Shown here in pieces: positions 35,801-38,261 of a stretch of 38,261 nucleotides of DNA. Numbering within the stretch: the stretch's first letter is position 1; every line of letters starts with the position of its first letter. A program made the translations under genes and the position numbers. The notes beneath the pieces are model-generated. The model was not told the DNA's origin. It searched no databases and saw only the letters and a program-made list of their open reading frames with translations. This stretch comes from Auxenochlorella pyrenoidosa (lineage: Eukaryota > Chlorophyta > Trebouxiophyceae > Chlorellales > Chlorellaceae): NCBI GenBank assembly GCA_001430745.1, contig KQ482063.1, positions 2,000,649 through 2,038,909 on the forward strand, in the 5' to 3' direction.

Positions 35801-36846
35801 AGCAGACGGCGGCGCCACAAGTGGTGGCAGCAGCACGCTGGCCATCCGCCTCATCAGCCGGAGGCCTGGGAGGGCCAAGCGAAAAATGGCGCGGCAGATT
35901 GGCAACGAGGGGGAGCTGCTGGCTGCGCTGCGGGCGCTGGGGGAGGCGTGGAGCAGGGAGGGCGGCGCCAGTGCCAGCGTGGGTGGCGTCGCCCAGCCGC
36001 TCTCCGTGTCGGTCAGCTTGTTAGACTTTGCAGGCCTGACAGGTGAGGCACCTGCTGCCACCTGCCTGCTTCGCTCGGGCTTGGGAGATCATGGCCGGCC
36101 TGGCTGGCCACGGCCCAAGCCAGATCCTGCCTGTAGCCGGCAGCCCTGTATGGCATGCCTGCCCACAAGCACGTGTGGTCATGCCCATGCATTCCTTCCC
36201 TAGGCCAGCCTTCACATCACCCCTTGCACCCCCTCCCCACGCCCGCACTGCCGCCTGCAGTGGAGCAGCAGCTTGCTGTGGTGCAGCAGACAGACATCCT
36301 GGCCGGCATGCACGGCGCAGCCCTGGCGCACGCGCTGCTGCTGCCGCCGCATGCCGCGCTGGTGGAGCTCTGGCCGCAGGTGGCTGTGACTTGCTGGGGC
36401 TGCACGCCGGGGCTGGCACCCTCGCGGCGTTGGTGCAGAGTCTACGGCGGCGCCCGGCCTGCATGCCCGCTGCTGCCCGCCTTTGCTCTGCCTGCCTCAG
36501 CTGTGCGCGGTGGCTGGCCTTTCAAGCCTGAATTTCCAAGTACTCATTTTGCGCCGCCCGCTTGGGTGTGGTTGCCTGGCCGCAGGCGGATGGCATCTGG
36601 CGCTGCTACCAGAACTTTGCGCAGTGGGCGGGGGCACTGTACCGGCGAGTGGCGAATCGGGACCCCTCTCGCCACCGCAACACCCCTAGGGGTGATGTCA
36701 CCGACATCGATGCAGCAGACCTGACGCAAGCTGTGCAGGAGCTGCTGCCGCTGGTGGCGGCGAGGCGCGCAGCGGCGGCGGCCGGACGCAGCGGCCCATT
36801 TGGAGCAGGGGCGGCACGGTGGCAGGAAGAGGACGAGGAGCTGTAG
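32857..36846 (+). CDS. GT61-family glycosyltransferase (DUF563), type II membrane protein
   Basis: Nine exons (32857-32949, 33093-33812, 33893-34123, 34366-34513, 34841-34899, 35118-35324, 35529-36042, 36261-36379, 36586-36846) give 783 residues with all phases agreeing. A basic N-terminus (MVATLPRRRPRGPLRRSK) precedes one TM helix (about residues 30-47), typical of a Golgi or ER type II enzyme. A Ser/Gly/Ala-rich stem follows. The catalytic region shows GPTLFRHAAFVPPGY, FVTREINEHANVYHTLTD and DILAGMHGAALAHALLLPP, hallmarks of the family that includes EOGT, POMGNT2 and plant xylosyl/arabinosyltransferases. Acceptor and donor sugars cannot be read from sequence. A low-complexity Ala/Gly/Gln insert sits in exon 7. 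Two introns use GC donors. The start was chosen because only this ATG gives the basic-TM topology in phase with exon 2. Confidence 0.9.
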
Positions 36847-37528
36847 CAGGTCTCACAGCTGATTTTGAACACAATTCCAGCATGTGATCTGGTTGCAAAG
36901 GCTGTGCTCAGGAAGTAGCTGGCACTGGCTGGCTGTTATTGGCAAAGCACAGCACCGGGCGCAGCACCGGCAAGGCGCCTCTCCTTGGGGCCGCCATCGC
37001 GCTTCCTCTGGGCATTCCTGTCTGTTCGCATGCTGTCTCCGGCACCCAGCGCCCGGGTGAGGAGCAACAGCTGCCGCGCCCGCTCGCGCCAAGTGCTACT
37101 GGCCGCTTCCAGCCACCTTTTGCTGTGCTGAGAGGCTCCCTTACTACTGTAGAGCCAAGGATCGACGGCTGCGCCCGGGAGCGTCGCCCGAGGGAGAAAG
37201 GGTTCCGGAGTCGAGCGACTTCAAAGCCACCCCGTTTCTCCGAGGTGGGTCTGCGTCGAGCAGCGATCGTCGCTCGACACCGGCACGGGAGTGGCCTGGA
37301 AGAAGCCGTCAGCCACGGCTGGCGGCACCTGGTTGGAGCCGTCGGGTACGGACGACTGGCAGCGACAAGCCACAATCCTCTGTGCCCTTGTCGATGTTGG
37401 TTGAGGCGACACTGCCGTCACCGGTCGGGTCTGTTGCGCTCTCCAAGCAGCCTGCTTTCAGTCTGTGCGCACCCTGCAGCCCGGCGCGCAAGCCAACCCG
37501 CGCCCGCGCCTACACGCCGCCCTCCAGC
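36847..37528. other. Intergenic region with inverted repeats
   Basis: The 682 bases between the GT61 stop and the Mpo1-like start hold overlapping inverted repeats at 37210-37278. No recognisable gene was found; the open frames on both strands lack known motifs. Confidence 0.5.
37210..37278. repeat. Two competing hairpins sharing one 3' arm
   Basis: GTCGAGCGAC (37210-37219) is a perfect inverted match to GTCGCTCGAC (37269-37278). A nearer arm, GTCGAGC (37255-37261), also pairs perfectly with GCTCGAC (37272-37278). The two stems exclude each other. They lie about 250-320 bases before the Mpo1-like start codon. Confidence 0.75.
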
Positions 37529-38261
37529 ATGGGGCTGCTCGGGTTCAACTTCCAGCTGAAAGACCAGGTGGGGCGCACGTGCAGTAGGGGCTTGCAGCCC
37601 AGGGTGTGGGAGCCGGCGCTGTAGGGAGAGACGGCGCTGGCGTGGTAACCTACCGCATGCGTGGATGACAGCAAGGGCACACTGCCGCCTTGGTGCTCCA
37701 TGTGCCACCCCGCCTCCGCAACGCCCACCTGATCCCTCGCAGCTGGTGTTTTACGGCTCCTACCACTCCAACCCGCTCAACCAGCTCATCCACTTTGTGT
37801 TTGTGCCTGCCATCTGGTGGACGGTTGCAGGCAAGGCGCCGGGGGCGCTCTCGTCGGGGCCTGCACGCCTGCACTCATGCGCATGCAAAGCAGCGCCTGC
37901 CATGCAGCCCGGCTCTTGGGCCCCGGCCAGCCCTGCAGCGGTGCCATACAGTGCTTACTACGTCCGCATACAGCCCTGCATGTTGCTTGCCCAGCCGTTG
38001 ACGCGCGCCACGTTTTTCTCCGCCCCGTCACGGCAGTCTGGCTGGCCTACACCCCTCCCGCATTCTCGTACGACCTGGGCGCCCACCTGCCCGCGTGCTG
38101 CGCCTCGCTGGCGCAGTACCTCCAGGTCAGCACTGGGGATGCCTTCGCGCCTTGTCGCCTCGCGGCGGTGTGGGCACAGTGTAGACCGCGGGGTGCACAG
38201 TGTGGGGCTGCAGGCCGCCCGAGTATCGCGAGCAGGACGGCACATGGTTTCACGCGCCCCC
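37529..38261 (+). CDS. Mpo1/DUF962-family membrane protein (3' end beyond window)
   Basis: Three exons are visible: 37529-37567, 37743-37830 and 38037-38125; the rest is intron to the window edge. They encode MGLLGFNFQLKDQ, then LVFYGSYHSNPLNQLIHFVF and VPAIWWTVAVWLAYTPPAF. The YHxNPxNxxIH pattern is the signature of the Mpo1 (YGL010w) family. Its yeast member is an ER Fe(II) dioxygenase that removes one carbon from 2-hydroxy fatty acids in phytosphingosine breakdown; the His residues are its presumed metal ligands. Two hydrophobic stretches agree with a multi-TM ER protein. The second intron uses a GC donor (GCAG|GCAAGG), the only site that keeps the WTVAVWLAYT reading in phase. The function here is inferred from the family. 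Confidence 0.85.

Noticed and set aside
36939..37559. 206-codon open frame ending into the Mpo1-like first exon
   Set aside because: It is in a different frame from the well-supported MGLLGFNFQLKDQ exon and crosses its splice donor.

Overview
The window is nuclear DNA of a green alga, most likely a Chlorella-like trebouxiophyte; that placement is an inference. The support is very high GC, protein-coding genes cut into many short exons, introns that nearly always end in a CTGCAG-like acceptor, Ala/Gln-rich insertions in conserved proteins, and a gene set typical of chlorophytes and plants. There are no bacterial operons, ribosome-binding sites or CRISPR arrays. I built the gene models by hand from splice signals, reading phase and family motifs. 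An assembly gap of N lies at 23132-23768.

Layout, left to right. (1) 1-4288, minus: the 5' end and 15 exons of a secreted protein with fibronectin-III-like repeats, running off the left edge. (2) 5276-11776, minus: a complete 11-exon long-form tRNase Z of 1449 residues, enlarged by low-complexity inserts. (3) 12404-14011, minus: a 5-exon Nudix hydrolase. (4) 14955-18828, plus: a 13-exon secreted serine hydrolase of the beta-lactamase/LACTB type, with two compensating one-base frame lesions. (5) 19394-20757, plus: a small acidic CHZ-type histone chaperone. (6) 21171-29977, minus: a plant ABCG24/28-type ABC transporter of about 26 exons, interrupted by the gap. (7) 31446-32573, minus: a probably organelle-targeted HMA (copper-chaperone-like) protein. 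(8) 32857-36846, plus: a 9-exon GT61 glycosyltransferase, divergent from gene 7 across 283 bp. (9) 37529 to the right edge, plus: a 3'-truncated Mpo1/DUF962 protein.

The genes do not form one pathway. They cover tRNA 3' processing, chromatin, lipid or metabolite transport, glycosylation, sphingolipid-derived fatty-acid oxidation and extracellular functions, as expected for an ordinary euchromatic segment. The most notable signals are at sequence level: at least seven GC-AG introns among roughly 80 modelled, a 41-base organellar small-subunit rRNA-like island inside an ABC-transporter intron, the two frame lesions in the serine hydrolase, a chain of two alternating repeat types in the secreted protein, and a 1449-residue tRNase Z. 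I did not find a convincing novel multi-gene system.
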